NCBI GenBank assembly: GCA_902728285.1
Contig: CACVBU010000600.1
Span: forward strand, 1,963,883 to 2,027,882
Direction: 5' to 3'
DNA: 64,000 nucleotides
DNA from: Clytia hemisphaerica
Taxonomy: Eukaryota; Cnidaria; Hydrozoa; Leptothecata; Clytiidae
Shown: positions 10,981-22,015 of the stretch, piece after piece
Layout: the number at the start of each line of letters is the position of its first letter
How positions within the stretch are numbered: the stretch's first letter is position 1
The notes under the pieces: model-generated
What the model was told of the DNA's origin: nothing
The model's database searches: none
The model's input: only the letters and a program-made list of their open reading frames with translations
Position numbers and translations under genes: made by a program

Positions 10981-12025
10981 AGACCAGCGTCCGAGATTCA
11001 AAAAAGGCCTTAAAAATGGTTTTCGTAGGGCACCCCTTAGATCAGGGCAAATTTTTGATATTATGCTCCTAATAAGGTGTAGAATTGACAAAAAAAATTT
11101 GCCCTTCGAATCTCCTGCAGTTTTCGAGTGAATCGATTTTTAGTTAATCGATAGAACTTATCAAGGGTCCCCCCTTTACTAACGGTTTTTTCGAAGTCTG
11201 AAAACCAAATATCTGAGGATACCAACGGATTCAGCGTGAAAAGTAGATAAAGAAAATGATGTTATTTGTTAAGTTTCGACCACCTGGTGCCGAGAAATGG
11301 CATTTTTAAGGCGAAAAATCGATGTTTTTGGCGTTTTCCGATGACGTCAGCATTTTCCCAGGAGAATTTTCAGAAAAAAACATTCCCACAACTGGATAGC
11401 CCTGAATTAGTAGTATCCAAAAATGGTATGGTTTGTCACCTTTCAATGTATAGATCTCGAGATAATTCATTTTAAGGTGGATAAATATGCTGAAAAACTG
11501 CTGACTCAGCAAAAAATATCGATAATTTTCAATATTTAAACCAAAATATCGCGAGATTTAGACATCGAAAGTTAACAAACCATACCATTTTTGGATACTA
11601 CTAATTCAGGGCTATCCAGTTGTGGGAATGTTTTTTTCTGAAAATTTTCCTAGGAAAATGCTGACGTCATCGGAAAACGCCAAAAACATCGATTTTTCGC
11701 CTTAAAAATGCCATTTCTCGGCACCAGGTGGTCGAAACTTAACAAATAACCCCATTTTCTTTATCTACTTTTCACGCTGAATCCGTTAGTATCCTCAGAT
11801 ATTTGGTTTTCAGACTTCGAAAAAACCGTTAGTAAAGGGGGGGGACCCTTGATAAGTTCTATCGATTAACTAAAAATCGATTCACTCGAAAACTGCAGGA
11901 GATTCGAAGGGCAAATTTTTTTTTTCAATTCTACACCCTATTAGGAGCATAATATCAAAAATTTGCCCTGATCTAAGGGGTGCCCTACGAAGTGACACAA
12001 TTTACTACCTCGGCCGCTGGTCTAT
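10981..12025. mobile_element. Fold-back element with ~430-bp arms
   Basis: Long near-identical inverted arms: about 11022-11440 against 11575-11991, around a ~135-bp centre. The extreme ends AGACCAGCGTCCGAG (10981) and CTCGGCCGCTGGTCT (12011-12025) also pair. Short ORFs are frame accidents. The remainder of the 10693-13406 gap is AT-rich sequence plus the 12672 element; no gene is seen. Confidence 0.8.
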
Positions 12026-12671
12026 TTTATAGATGTAGAATTTCAAATAGCTCGAATTTTAAATAGCTAAAAGCTTGTCCTCGACCCCTAAAACCAAGGC
12101 CCAAAGAAAAAATCCCTGGAATTGTGGTCCAAAAGTTTAACAAAAATTAAATTAAAAGCTGCGTGATTTCCCAACTGGAGTTTCAAGGGAGCTGAAAATC
12201 TAACTTCAAATTTATTGATAGTAAATATTGATACTCACAATTTTCTTCAAACCACAATCAGTTTCTCATAAATATTACATTTATTTTTGTTTGTTTGTAT
12301 GATATGTTCTTTGTTTTTTTTTGCATTAACACTGTCATAAAAAAAAAAAAAAATTATCAAAATAGTATTTAAAGGGATATACAACAACAAGAACAAGAAT
12401 GACAAAACAGGTATTGGATTTTGCACGCAAAGGCTTTCACAAAAAAATGATACTATCATGAAGGTGGCACGAGTTGTATAACAAATATCAGAAATGATGC
12501 TGTCCAATAAAAAAGGAAAATGAGTCTTGTTTACCAATTTTCAAAGTTAATCTTACATTCGACGTTTATAAACTCATAGAAAAAAAATAGATATGACCCT
12601 TAATAAAAATACCAAAAAATATAAAAGGAATTCATAGTAACAAAGCGCTATATAAAAGCGAGGATCTCCTA

Positions 12672-13044
12672 AGGCGAGACCAATTTAATTTGTTGCTCTA
12701 CAGGCCCAACCGACCCTATTTTTGCTGATATTGAAAAAATAATAATATTGAATTTCCACTACAGTTAATCTTGCACACTGGTTTTTCGAAAGATTAAAAA
12801 CAGTTGAAAAGCTGAAAATTTCTACCACAGACTTTCGCAAGCATAAAATTACAAATCCCAAGCACTTCAAATGAAAATATGAATTTCATCAAAAGAAGGG
12901 TTAAACTTTTGAACAACTGAAGAAAATGATCTGACACTTTGCCGACCCTCAATTACAAAAAATATATTTTTATTTTGTCGAGCGACCGACCCATATTATC
13001 CCGATAATCTGCCCGTAGAACAACAAATTAAATTGGTCTCGCCT
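12672..13044. repeat. MITE with 34-bp terminal inverted repeats
   Basis: AGGCGAGACCAATTTAATTT at the left and AAATTAAATTGGTCTCGCCT at the right are exact complements for over 20 bp; pairing resumes through GTTGCTCTACAGGC. It lies 360 bp downstream of the KLHL stop. Confidence 0.75.
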
Positions 13045-13406
13045 AAATGAAGTAATGTTAAACATTATAATGATAATATTTTAATATTAAACTTTTTAAA
13101 TAGATTATTATTTATATTTACATGATTATCAAAAAAGGAAAACTTCTTAGTATAAAAATAATTCAAACTTAATTAATATAATTTCAAATAATTTTCGTTC
13201 AGTATATTATCACTTTGCAAAATAGAAATGCTCGGAGTTTTGAAAAAATGTAATCAACTGAAAAAAGAATTAATGATGGATGGGAGCCCGGTTACTTGCA
13301 AGCTAAAACCTACATTCGCAATCGCTTTGCATTGTGGTTAGCTAAAAAAAAATATTTTTCTCTCTCAAGAAATTTCAAAACGGTAAGAACCCAAAAAATT
13401 AATTCA

Positions 13407-16400
13407 TTATACAGAATCAGTAGATAAATCTAAGTCTGCAATATCTTTGAGGACGGGAGGTACAGGTAGATGTGTGTACATCACTGCCGCACCAAGATGA
13501 GAACGTCGCAAAGAAGCAGGTTTCTTAGCTATCCATTCATCTTTCTCTGGTGAGTACTGTTCAACACTATTAAGGCTTCCACTCCCGTCATTTCCACCAA
13601 TAGCAAATAGATTTTTGCTATCAGTAACAAGCATGTGAGTCATTCGAACACTTAACATTGAGTTGATGGTTGTCCACTCATCATTCTGAATGTCATATTT
13701 CTCACACGAGTGATTGATTAATGTTCCATCAGTCCCTCCTGTGTGATAAGAAATCGAAAAATCAAAAAAACCCTCAACGGCTATTCCTGAGGAAGGGGTG
13801 CGCTATGTCACGCTCACAGGGACCTAGGCGACCCATGCACCGTTTAGCACTCGTAATAGACGCAATTCAATCTCTTATCCTGGTTGACAATTTCTTGGAA
13901 TGGCCCTCAAATTTAATGAACAGCCTCTAGGGTGGATCAATCTTCAAACTGTTGTATTATTGGAGCAACTATCTAACGTATGATCTATTACTAGAAATTG
14001 ATTTGGGAGTCAAACATTCTGGCAATCCCATGATAACTTTATTTATTCAGTACAAATTTTGTACCCAATACGTATATATAACTAAAAATTGAAGCCAACT
14101 TTATCCACTTCACACTGATTGGATACGGTGTAGAACACTGTTTTATCATTAATTGATCCGCATAATTGAAATAAAAATTATCCCGTTGAGCGATAGATAG
14201 AGACATGGTACTATTTCGAATAAACACCTCCTTCGGACTTCGCGAAGACTTTGATTCAAAGTAGACTATCCTATAGTCTAAGACAAATAATAAAGAATAA
14301 CCTCAACCACGCAAATTAGCAGTCGGGCGGTAATTTTGTCCGTAAATAGTCGGATGGGCTCAATGTCTTGTGAATGTAAACACAGACTCTATTTTTCGCC
14401 GCGCAACATATTACGTTTTATAATATACAATTATGTTATATCGTGATATCATAATAATATATTACACGGACGATAGCATCGTCTAAATTGGGATGGGCTG
14501 GAGTTTTTACAACAGACTTCACTAATTGGTTATTTAAAGTAATAGAGATGACGCGTTCTTTAGAAAAAGTAACAAAATTGTTTTATTACAGGTTAACGAC
14601 CAACCAAATCAAACGAGAGCTTGTAAAAACTCCAGCTTGTCCCTCTAAATTCGAAGTAATCAGACCTGATCACCATTAAGAGAAATGAGGTACAAAAATA
14701 AATGATAAAAAAATACCTGTGACATAAAACATCCCGTTTAAGACACAACTCCCTGCACTGCTTCTGTTGTAAGCCATATTTGCGCGTTTGGTCCAAATGT
14801 TTGATACTGGATCGTAAGTTTCACAAGATTTCAAGTGTTCGTTCCCATCATAACCACCTGCCACTATCAAGAACTCATTGATGACACCTACTGAAATATA
14901 GCGCCTGAAATACAAAATTGAAGATCATGATTGGTATTTTTTGTGGTTTCGTCTTTAAAGATAATAAACAACAATGGGCCATTCCATTTTATATCAATAC
15001 ATGGGGTGGACGAACATTTCTAGAGGGTAATCTGAGTAAAGTTTCTAGGGGTATTTTTTCATTTTTCCAAAGGGGCACAAAGTTATTAGTTAGTTCTAAC
15101 ATTTCCAGGGGTTAAAAGACTGATTTTAGTTCGTCCACCCTCACTTTAAGGTATGAAAAAAAGTTTTTCCAAGGGTATTATATTATTGCAAATTTGGCCA
15201 TTTTCCAGGGAGTATCCACACATTTTCAATAATTTTCTTTTGACTTGAAAAGATTCATCCACCTCCTTGTTCAAAAAGGCTTTTAATGGAACAGCCCAAT
15301 ATAAAGTCTTTTAGCAACAATTCTGTCAAGATAAAATTTTGTCATGATAATTCTATCATTAGTAATTTTCCAACTCAAGTGTCAAGGCTCTATAAATAAA
15401 GGTATTAAAGTGAACGTAAATGTCAATGTATATTTGTGTCAAAAATTAAAGGTGAACATTGAACCTGATAAAGACAACCGTCGAAACGTCGTACACACTA
15501 TTGTCTTTTTAAAGGTATTAAAAAATACAACAGAAAGTTTTGACAAAATAAATACCAGAAAACAATATGATAGTATAATAGACAAAAAATATGATGGATA
15601 ACTCATTTATTTAGGTTTTAAAACAGAGGGACCATTATAAAAGCTTCACAGGTTTTAAGCAATATCCAGTCCAGGGAGTTCGCGATTTCCAAAGAATAAA
15701 AATTATAGCGACGATGGTTGTAAATGATTATCGTTATGAACTCCTTACCTTTTATGATGCATCATAGCAACAGACATCCATTGGTTTGATAGTGGATCAA
15801 ATCTTTCCATACTTTTTAAACAAGACGAGCCATCAAAACCACCAATGGCGTATAACAAATTATGCAAGACTGCAACACCAAGACAACTACGCTGTGTTCC
15901 CATTTGTAGTCCACTAGACCATTGTTTAGTATTACCATTACACACTTCAACAGAAGCTAGGTCTTGACTTCCATCAAACCCACCGACAACATATAATTTA
16001 TCATAAACAACTCCAATTCCGACTCTTGATCGTCGCATTGTCATTGGTTGAATAGAATACCATCGTTCTGTGTTAGGGCAATAAATCTCACAATCGGAAT
16101 GATAAGAAAATAAACTTTGACCACCAACAACGAAAAATAAAGGCTCAGTTCCTTCAGAGCAGCGATATTTAGTTCGTTTCTTTTGTAGATACCTTCTCAT
16201 TTCTGGCATCAAATGATACTTCATTGCTTCAATTAATAAGTCTTTACATTTTGAATCCTGTTTGATCAACTCTTCAGGCTCAACAGTAAGCATCAAGAAA
16301 TCCCGTCTTAGTAGAGGTAATCTCACACAATTCATTAGATCGTGTAAATACTTTTTCCGATTCCCACTATCTGATTTGATCCACCTTATGACAGCATTGT

Positions 16401-17016
16401 AAGCATCTTCCTCTTCTCCAATCATTAGAGTGTCACTTGATAAGAAAAACTTCATTCTCTCAAATGATAATGTTAAAAATTCTTCCATGCATACAATTTG
16501 TAAGAAATTTTGCATGACATAAGTTGCAGTATGGTTCACAAGTTGTTGACAACTGTGATCTTCAGCAAACATAAGAATTCCCAAAGCATTACAAGGGTCA
16601 AGCTGCTGTTGAAGAAAATTACAGCAAGCATCTGTGACAGTGTCTAATTGAAATAATTTAGATGCTGGTAATAATCTCTGTACATTTTCATTGACAATTT
16701 CAATTTTTGAAGTGTAAATAAAATCCAACAAAATAGAGATTGACATAGGATCAGCTTCATGTAATTCAACCAGCTCAGCTGTTCCTTCTCGTAACCCTGA
16801 CGTGAACATTGCTTGGAAATAATTACTTGCACTGGACAAAACAACTTTGTGTACATGAAAAAGCTCTTCTTTGACCTTGATGGTGACATCACATAAAGTT
16901 CCATTTTGACGATATTTGTTTAAATTTTTGAAGGAATTTGTAGGATGGAGTTGGCATTCAAAATTATATAAAGGATTTCTATCCTCTTCTCCATCTTTAT
17001 TGCTACTTTCTGACAT
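13407..17016 (-). CDS. Kelch-like (BTB-BACK-kelch) protein, probable CUL3 substrate adaptor
   Basis: Three exons: 17016-15749, 14904-14717 and 13738-13407 (phases 2 and 1), encoding 595 residues, a usual KLHL length. The start is the ATG at 17016 (MSESSNKDGEE); the frame extends upstream only through a TTG codon. BTB is about residues 28-130 (CDVTIKVKEELFHVHKVVLS), BACK about 135-240 (DACCNFLQQQLDP, AFEDH-type AEDHSC, AVIRWIKSD, CVRLPLLRRDFL). Six kelch blades follow, each with the double Gly and a later Trp: VVGGQS, VVGGFDG, AIGGFDG, VAGGYDG, VTGGTDG, AIGGNDG. Family knowledge: such proteins recruit substrates to CUL3 ubiquitin ligases through the kelch propeller. The BTB/BACK text looks closest to the KLHL5/12/18/20 group, but orthology cannot be set by eye. 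Introns fall between blades 3 and 4 and inside blade 5, and carry MITEs. Confidence 0.9.
14490..14644. repeat. MITE, GGAGTTTTTACAAG family, copy 2
   Basis: GGCTGGAGTTTTTACAA at the left and TTGTAAAAACTCCAGC at the right. It lies in KLHL intron 2 and is closely similar to 2800-2947. Confidence 0.75.
14972..15300. repeat. MITE, ATTGGGCTGTTCCAT family, copy 2
   Basis: CAATGGGCCATTCCATTTTA at the left and TTTTAATGGAACAGCCCAAT at the right. The interior matches 8325-8645 (CCAGGGG blocks, GTCCACC). It lies in KLHL intron 1. Confidence 0.75.
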
Positions 17017-17272
17017 CTTTATATGAAATGAATCTAATATATAACAAGAGACCAAAATAACCAGTTGCCGTCAATGAGGAGACTAAAATATTGAGCATGA
17101 ATCTTGTCAACTAATTCAGAAATATAAACGAATTTATGTATCTAGAGATGTATAAACTTTCAATATACATCTTACAAAGGAAATCTGAACATGTGCTATT
17201 ATTCACAATGGAACTGACAAATCCTGAATCAAAAGTAATACTGTACTGACCTACATTTAAAAAATGTCAGAT

Positions 17273-17417
17273 GAGATGGGGTTTTAATAATTAATAATTG
17301 GTCATTTTTGAAGTAATAAAAATTACGCCTTCTTTAGAAACTTAATAAAATTGTTTTATTACTGGTTAACGACCAACCAAATCAAAAAAGATCTTGTAAA
17401 AACTCCATCTTGTCCCA
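17273..17417. repeat. MITE, GGAGTTTTTACAAG family, degenerate copy 3
   Basis: The right end CTTGTAAAAACTCCATCTTG and the interior TGGTTAACGACCAACCAAAT match the 14490 copy; the left end is worn. Confidence 0.6.
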
Positions 17418-17690
17418 AAAATGTGAAAGACAAGGACATGCCCTTAAGACAATACCAAGGCAATTACACACCAGCTGACAATCTAGACAAGAAAGTAAAT
17501 GCAATATTCCATTATTCATTCATAAATCCAAAATAAGGATATTCGAACATGTTTGATGAGAGAATAGAGTATTATAAATTGTGTACGAAATTCCAAGATA
17601 AACAAGCTACATGCTGCATGGACCAAAATATCTAATGAAAGCAATTTTGAAAAAAGGCCGGAAACTGAAAGTCACATTTTGAGGATTACT

Positions 17691-17965
17691 ACTCTCGGGT
17701 ACCTAATAGCCGTCCCCCCCCGCTAATTAATTTTTCGAAAATTTTCCACCCAGGACATTCTTATTCCAACCCCCCCGCTTATTAATTTTTGGAAAAATAT
17801 TTTTGAAAGTTCCCTCTTTTGTCCTTTTTCTGCTGTATTAGCCTCCTTTTCAAAAATTTTCCACCCAGGACATTTTTATTCCAACCCCCCCGCTTATTAA
17901 GTTTTTCGATTTTTTCCAACCCCCCCGCTTATTCCAAACCCCCCGGCTATTAGGTACCCGAGAGT
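17691..17965. repeat. MITE with perfect 22-bp terminal inverted repeats
   Basis: ACTCTCGGGTACCTAATAGC (left) and its exact complement GCTATTAGGTACCCGAGAGT (right). The interior is CCCCCC-rich with CGCTTATTAA repeats. Confidence 0.8.
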
Positions 17966-19439
17966 ATTTCGTATCATTCCAAAAATACCAAGTCAATCCC
18001 TAATTAAATGCTCATTATCCCTAAATGACAAAAGAGAGTTTTCTCCAAATACAAAAATCTGATTTTTATTGTCAAATTTTTTTTTTCAGTTACTTTTTAG
18101 AGAACCTTGCCCTCTGTCTTTAGGCAAAAAATCAGAAAAAACTAATGGAGCAATTTAAGCAAAACATCAATAACACCCCATTTTAGGGAAGTTTTGGCCA
18201 AAATTTGCTTTATAAACAATTTTTTATTTGCAAAATAGGAGTTCAACAGATAAAAAACATTACCATTTTAACATGTGCAAAGTATTAGAAAAATAAGGTT
18301 TAGATAGGCCATGATGGCCAATGGTAATTAAATTTAAGTGTGCTAAAACCTACAATAAACTATTGCAAGGACTCTTAAAACAAAATATCTAACAAGATGA
18401 CTACACGTTTTTCTTTAAGAAACACACTTTTAAGAAACATGAGGCTCAGAATGCCCAAAAACTAAGAAACATCTAAGAAACATGCCGAGGCTGAGAATGA
18501 GAAAATAAAATTTTTTAATTTCGGTTTTTTTAAGAACCTTTCAATCAAAACATATGTTTTTTTTCTTTGCATGAAAATAATCTGATTATGTCAAGCTTAG
18601 AAACATGTAAGTTAAACATTTAAGGCTCAAAAGCCCAATTTCTTAAGAAACATTGAGGCTGTTTGTGCAAGGCTGAAAGCCACATGAATATGGTTCATCC
18701 TATAAAAAGAAGCTCATTCTATGCAACGACCTAATAAAATAGATAGACCAGTATCCTATTGAAATGATCCGCGTAAGAATGATAAAAAATTTAATGATTT
18801 TTTGCATCATTAAAATGTCATTCCGCGTGCAAAAGCATATTTTTAAGATTAGCTATTGGTTGATATTGATCACATGACCTAAATTTTGTGAATATGTTCT
18901 TAATTTCAAGTCAAACTTTTAGGCTTAAAAATTAGTAAACATTGTTAAAATTATAACATTTGTATTTGGATAGTGTTTGTGTTTTCTATCTTAAGAACGC
19001 ACCATGAACGCACGTTTATTTTCTTAGTTAGAGTCTTTCAAAAATGTTTATGTTCTTAAAGAAAATGCGATGAAAAGCGCGACAGTGTTGTCGAAAAATA
19101 TTGAAAAATATCTTGTGAGAAAGATGATTAAAAATGCGATCTGACGTAAGCAAAAAAAATCGAAAATTATGTTTATGGTCAGTAGAAATTCGATATAATT
19201 GATTTTACACCATTTAGAGATGCTTGTAAAAAGTCTAATTTCTTTGTAATATGACTTACGCGGACTGCGGAAAGACGGCAAGATGAAAGAATACAAAATG
19301 AATAGAAAACAAAAGATTTCTAAGAGCCATTGTATGAAGTTCTTGGTCTATCTATTTTATTAAGTCGTTGTTCTATGGTGGCCTATCTTGAAGTGAAGGT
19401 GGTTGAACAAAATGTTTTTGGCATATTGATGTAACTGAT

Positions 19440-19630
19440 AGATGCTTTGAGTAAGCATCCCGTCAGCACCTTGAACTGACTACCCAATTCCCCTCACATT
19501 ACATGGGTTGACCCGGGAGAAGGTTTGTTCACTTGCCAAGTGAACCGTTGTGAGTGGGAATCGAACCTTGGTCGCCTGTACAGGAATCAAGGTTGATGTC
19601 CACTATACTAGTGCCTTGCAACACGGGCGG
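19440..19630 (-). mobile_element. tRNA-derived SINE (Asp/Glu-type head)
   Basis: On the minus strand a head with an A-box-like TAGTATAGTGG and a B-box-like GGTTCGATTCC, spaced as in tRNA-Asp/Glu genes. The acceptor and anticodon stems do not pair, so it is not a functional tRNA. The tail ends TCAGTTACATCAATATGCC, a string seen again at about 26830-26850. Confidence 0.6.
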
Positions 19631-19986
19631 CTGTAAAATCTCACCCTTCATACATTTGTTTCAATCCATGATCCGTAGCTTAGGTTTCTTCTAATCTTCA
19701 ATTTACTGAAGAAAGCCGGAATTTGATGCGAGAGTTAGATTGTCGACAAAGTGCCGAAGAAAATCATTGAATAAAAGAAAACATAGAAAAGTTTCATTTT
19801 TAATTGCATTAATCAAAATGGGGGATTTGGAAAATTTTCTATGTTTTAGTTTTTTGCACAAACCTCTGTAACTATGGGCAAGCACCCTGTTGCTATGATG
19901 TTGGCTTGAAATCGAAAATGAAACCACTCAAAGCGAAAGTAAAATCGGCACCCATACTCGAAATCCCGTAATCTTGATATACAAGT

Positions 19987-20914
19987 TTAAGGGGCCATTG
20001 ACTTTCGAATTTTTTAATGGTAATTGGCGTTAAGGCTCTGACTCCTCCCCCCTCGACCTTAACGGCCATCAAATTCTCTAAAGTTAAAAAATTGTCAAAA
20101 AAGGATGAAACTCTAAATTTTCTCCTTCACTTTCATTGTTGTTTCGTCTTTAATTTCGCTACGGCTTCGCTCAGTTTACATTTTAAAAATTTAACGGAGA
20201 TAATTTCTAAACTTTTTTCCGAAAGTTGCGCGAATTAATATCTCCATAATCATAATCAAAAGAATAGCGGCATTTCAAAGAAAAAAGACCGACCCTCTGC
20301 GAAATTCAAGGGCCGCGCGGACCGTCTAAACAAAAGGAACACGAGACATAAACATTGGGTCGTTTGTTTTGGTTAAAATTATTCTAAAAAATAATGAAGT
20401 GAATACTTTAGGTATGCGACTTTAGCAGATCTTACCTTAGTTGATAAAAGGAGGAAAAGAAATATGGAAAGTAACATTTGTATGGAATAAACGGAGGCTT
20501 GGAAAACACGACTTAAAAAACACGAGTTAAAAAACACGAGTTACAAAAAACACGAGTTACTTTAAATGTGACGTCATCAATGGGAAATTATGACGTCACA
20601 ATTTATGGTGCACCATAATCTTACGAGTTAATTAACTCGTCAATTTATGGTGCACCCTAATCTTACGAGTTAATTAACTTGTCAATTTATGGTGCACCTT
20701 AAACTGATGAGTTAATTGACTCGTCAATTTATGGTGCACCTTAATCTTACGAGTTAATTAACTCGTCAATTTATGGTGCACCTTAAATTGACGAGATTCT
20801 ATTGCGTTCGACAATCGAATTTCAATCGGTCGATTGCGTTGGATTCGACCCCCTCCCCCCCTTAACGGCCAAATGCCGTTAGAAAATTCCAAATCGAAAA
20901 TTGATGGCCCTTAA
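19987..20914. mobile_element. Non-autonomous DNA element with diverged terminal inverted repeats
   Basis: TTAAGGGGCCATTGACTTTC at the left, GAAAATTGATGGCCCTTAA at the right. Subterminal TTAACGGC and CCTCCCCCC blocks are also mirrored. It carries the 42-bp array at 20599-20797. Translations inside are not supported as genes. Confidence 0.65.
20599..20797. repeat. 42-bp tandem array with an 18-bp palindrome in each unit
   Basis: CAATTTATGGTGCACC recurs at 20599, 20641, 20683, 20725 and 20767. Between copies lies ACGAGTTAATTAACTCGT, a perfect 18-bp palindrome with few substitutions among units. ACACGAGTTA repeats precede it (20510-20560). Confidence 0.85.
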
Positions 20915-21050
20915 GTCTTTACTGACAAGTCTCACTTATTTATATTTTCAAAACTATCTTATATTTTATTTTACAATTTTAAAAGGTCCACATCAGTATT
21001 TTACTGCATTGTATATGGTTTACAAAACTTAGATCTTCTTTTACCAAATA

Positions 21051-21075
21051 AATTAATAATAATAATAATAATAAT
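21051..21075. repeat. (TAA)n microsatellite
   Basis: Eight or so uninterrupted AAT/TAA units. Confidence 0.9.
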
Positions 21076-22015
21076 GGTCATTCATTTGAGGGCTATGCAT
21101 GTTTGCCTCCACTGACAGTTAGTCACACTAGGAAATTAAGCTTTCAGAAAAAACAACATCAGTCATCTGCAGGATACATTTCAACAACAAGGATGAGAGT
21201 TACCTGAATCAAGTTTGCAAGACAATATTAATTAAAATAGGCTGTGGCCAGTGGATTGTTAATGTTTCAAAAATAAAGAAAAAATTCAAAAATGTCTGGG
21301 ACCAACTTTTGGATATGTTTCTTACTCAATTTGAGGGTGCTGATTCGGAATTTGAATGTTACCAAGCTTGAAAACCCGCAGTTTTTGTGTAATTTGCGAT
21401 TTTTTGCGATTTCAGGCAAAATTGTAAGCCCTGAAAATTTGTGATTTTTGGGGGGTGTTCAAAATCAAAAAAGACCTATACCGCATGATAGAGCTCTTAC
21501 TACTGAGCAAAAAAATGTATTAAATCAAAGTCTCAACTTTCCTAGATCAAAAGTTATGGGCGTTTTTGTGGTAAAAAGGTGCTATAATTTTGCATAAATT
21601 ATGCAGATTGCAGGGATCCCACGCCTGAATATCTAAATTTTAGGACAAATTTTAGGAGGATTTTGGTCATATTTTAGGATAATTTTAAATTTTTTAGGAG
21701 GATTTTAGGAAAATTTAAGAAATAAATTTCTAAAATTGACCTGAAGTCAGCAATCAGAAAAATGTTCTACCGAGAAAAAATCACCCACAGGAAGACTGAA
21801 ATAATGTAACAAAAATAAAACTACTTTATGTAGTTAGTTTATATATATTATTCGTTCCTGTTCGTTCTAAAAGAAATTCTCTCATTATAGCTAAATCACC
21901 AGTCATACTTACTGCTAACTTAGAAGATCAAAAATATTAAAAAAAGGCATCTTGAATTAGAAAAACTGGGGACAAATTTGAAATGTAATCTGAGGAACAT
22001 AGACTGATTTTATTC

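Larger units (their letters stand above)
17017..19986. other. Gene-free stretch upstream of KLHL
   Basis: Apart from the MITEs at 17273 and 17691 and the SINE at ~19440-19630, this is AT-rich sequence. It includes ACACGTTTTTCTTTAAGAAA-type repeat text near 18402 and a diverged piece of the 322-bp repeat family near 18000-18250. No exon with splice support was found. Confidence 0.5.

Noticed and set aside
15344-15601. 85-codon plus-strand frame in KLHL intron 1
   Set aside because: Non-ATG start, low-complexity NVNVNV and Lys-rich translation; most likely transposon-derived text.
17017-17055. N-terminal extension of the KLHL protein
   Set aside because: The extension begins at TTG, not ATG; ATG at 17016 gives a normal KLHL N terminus.
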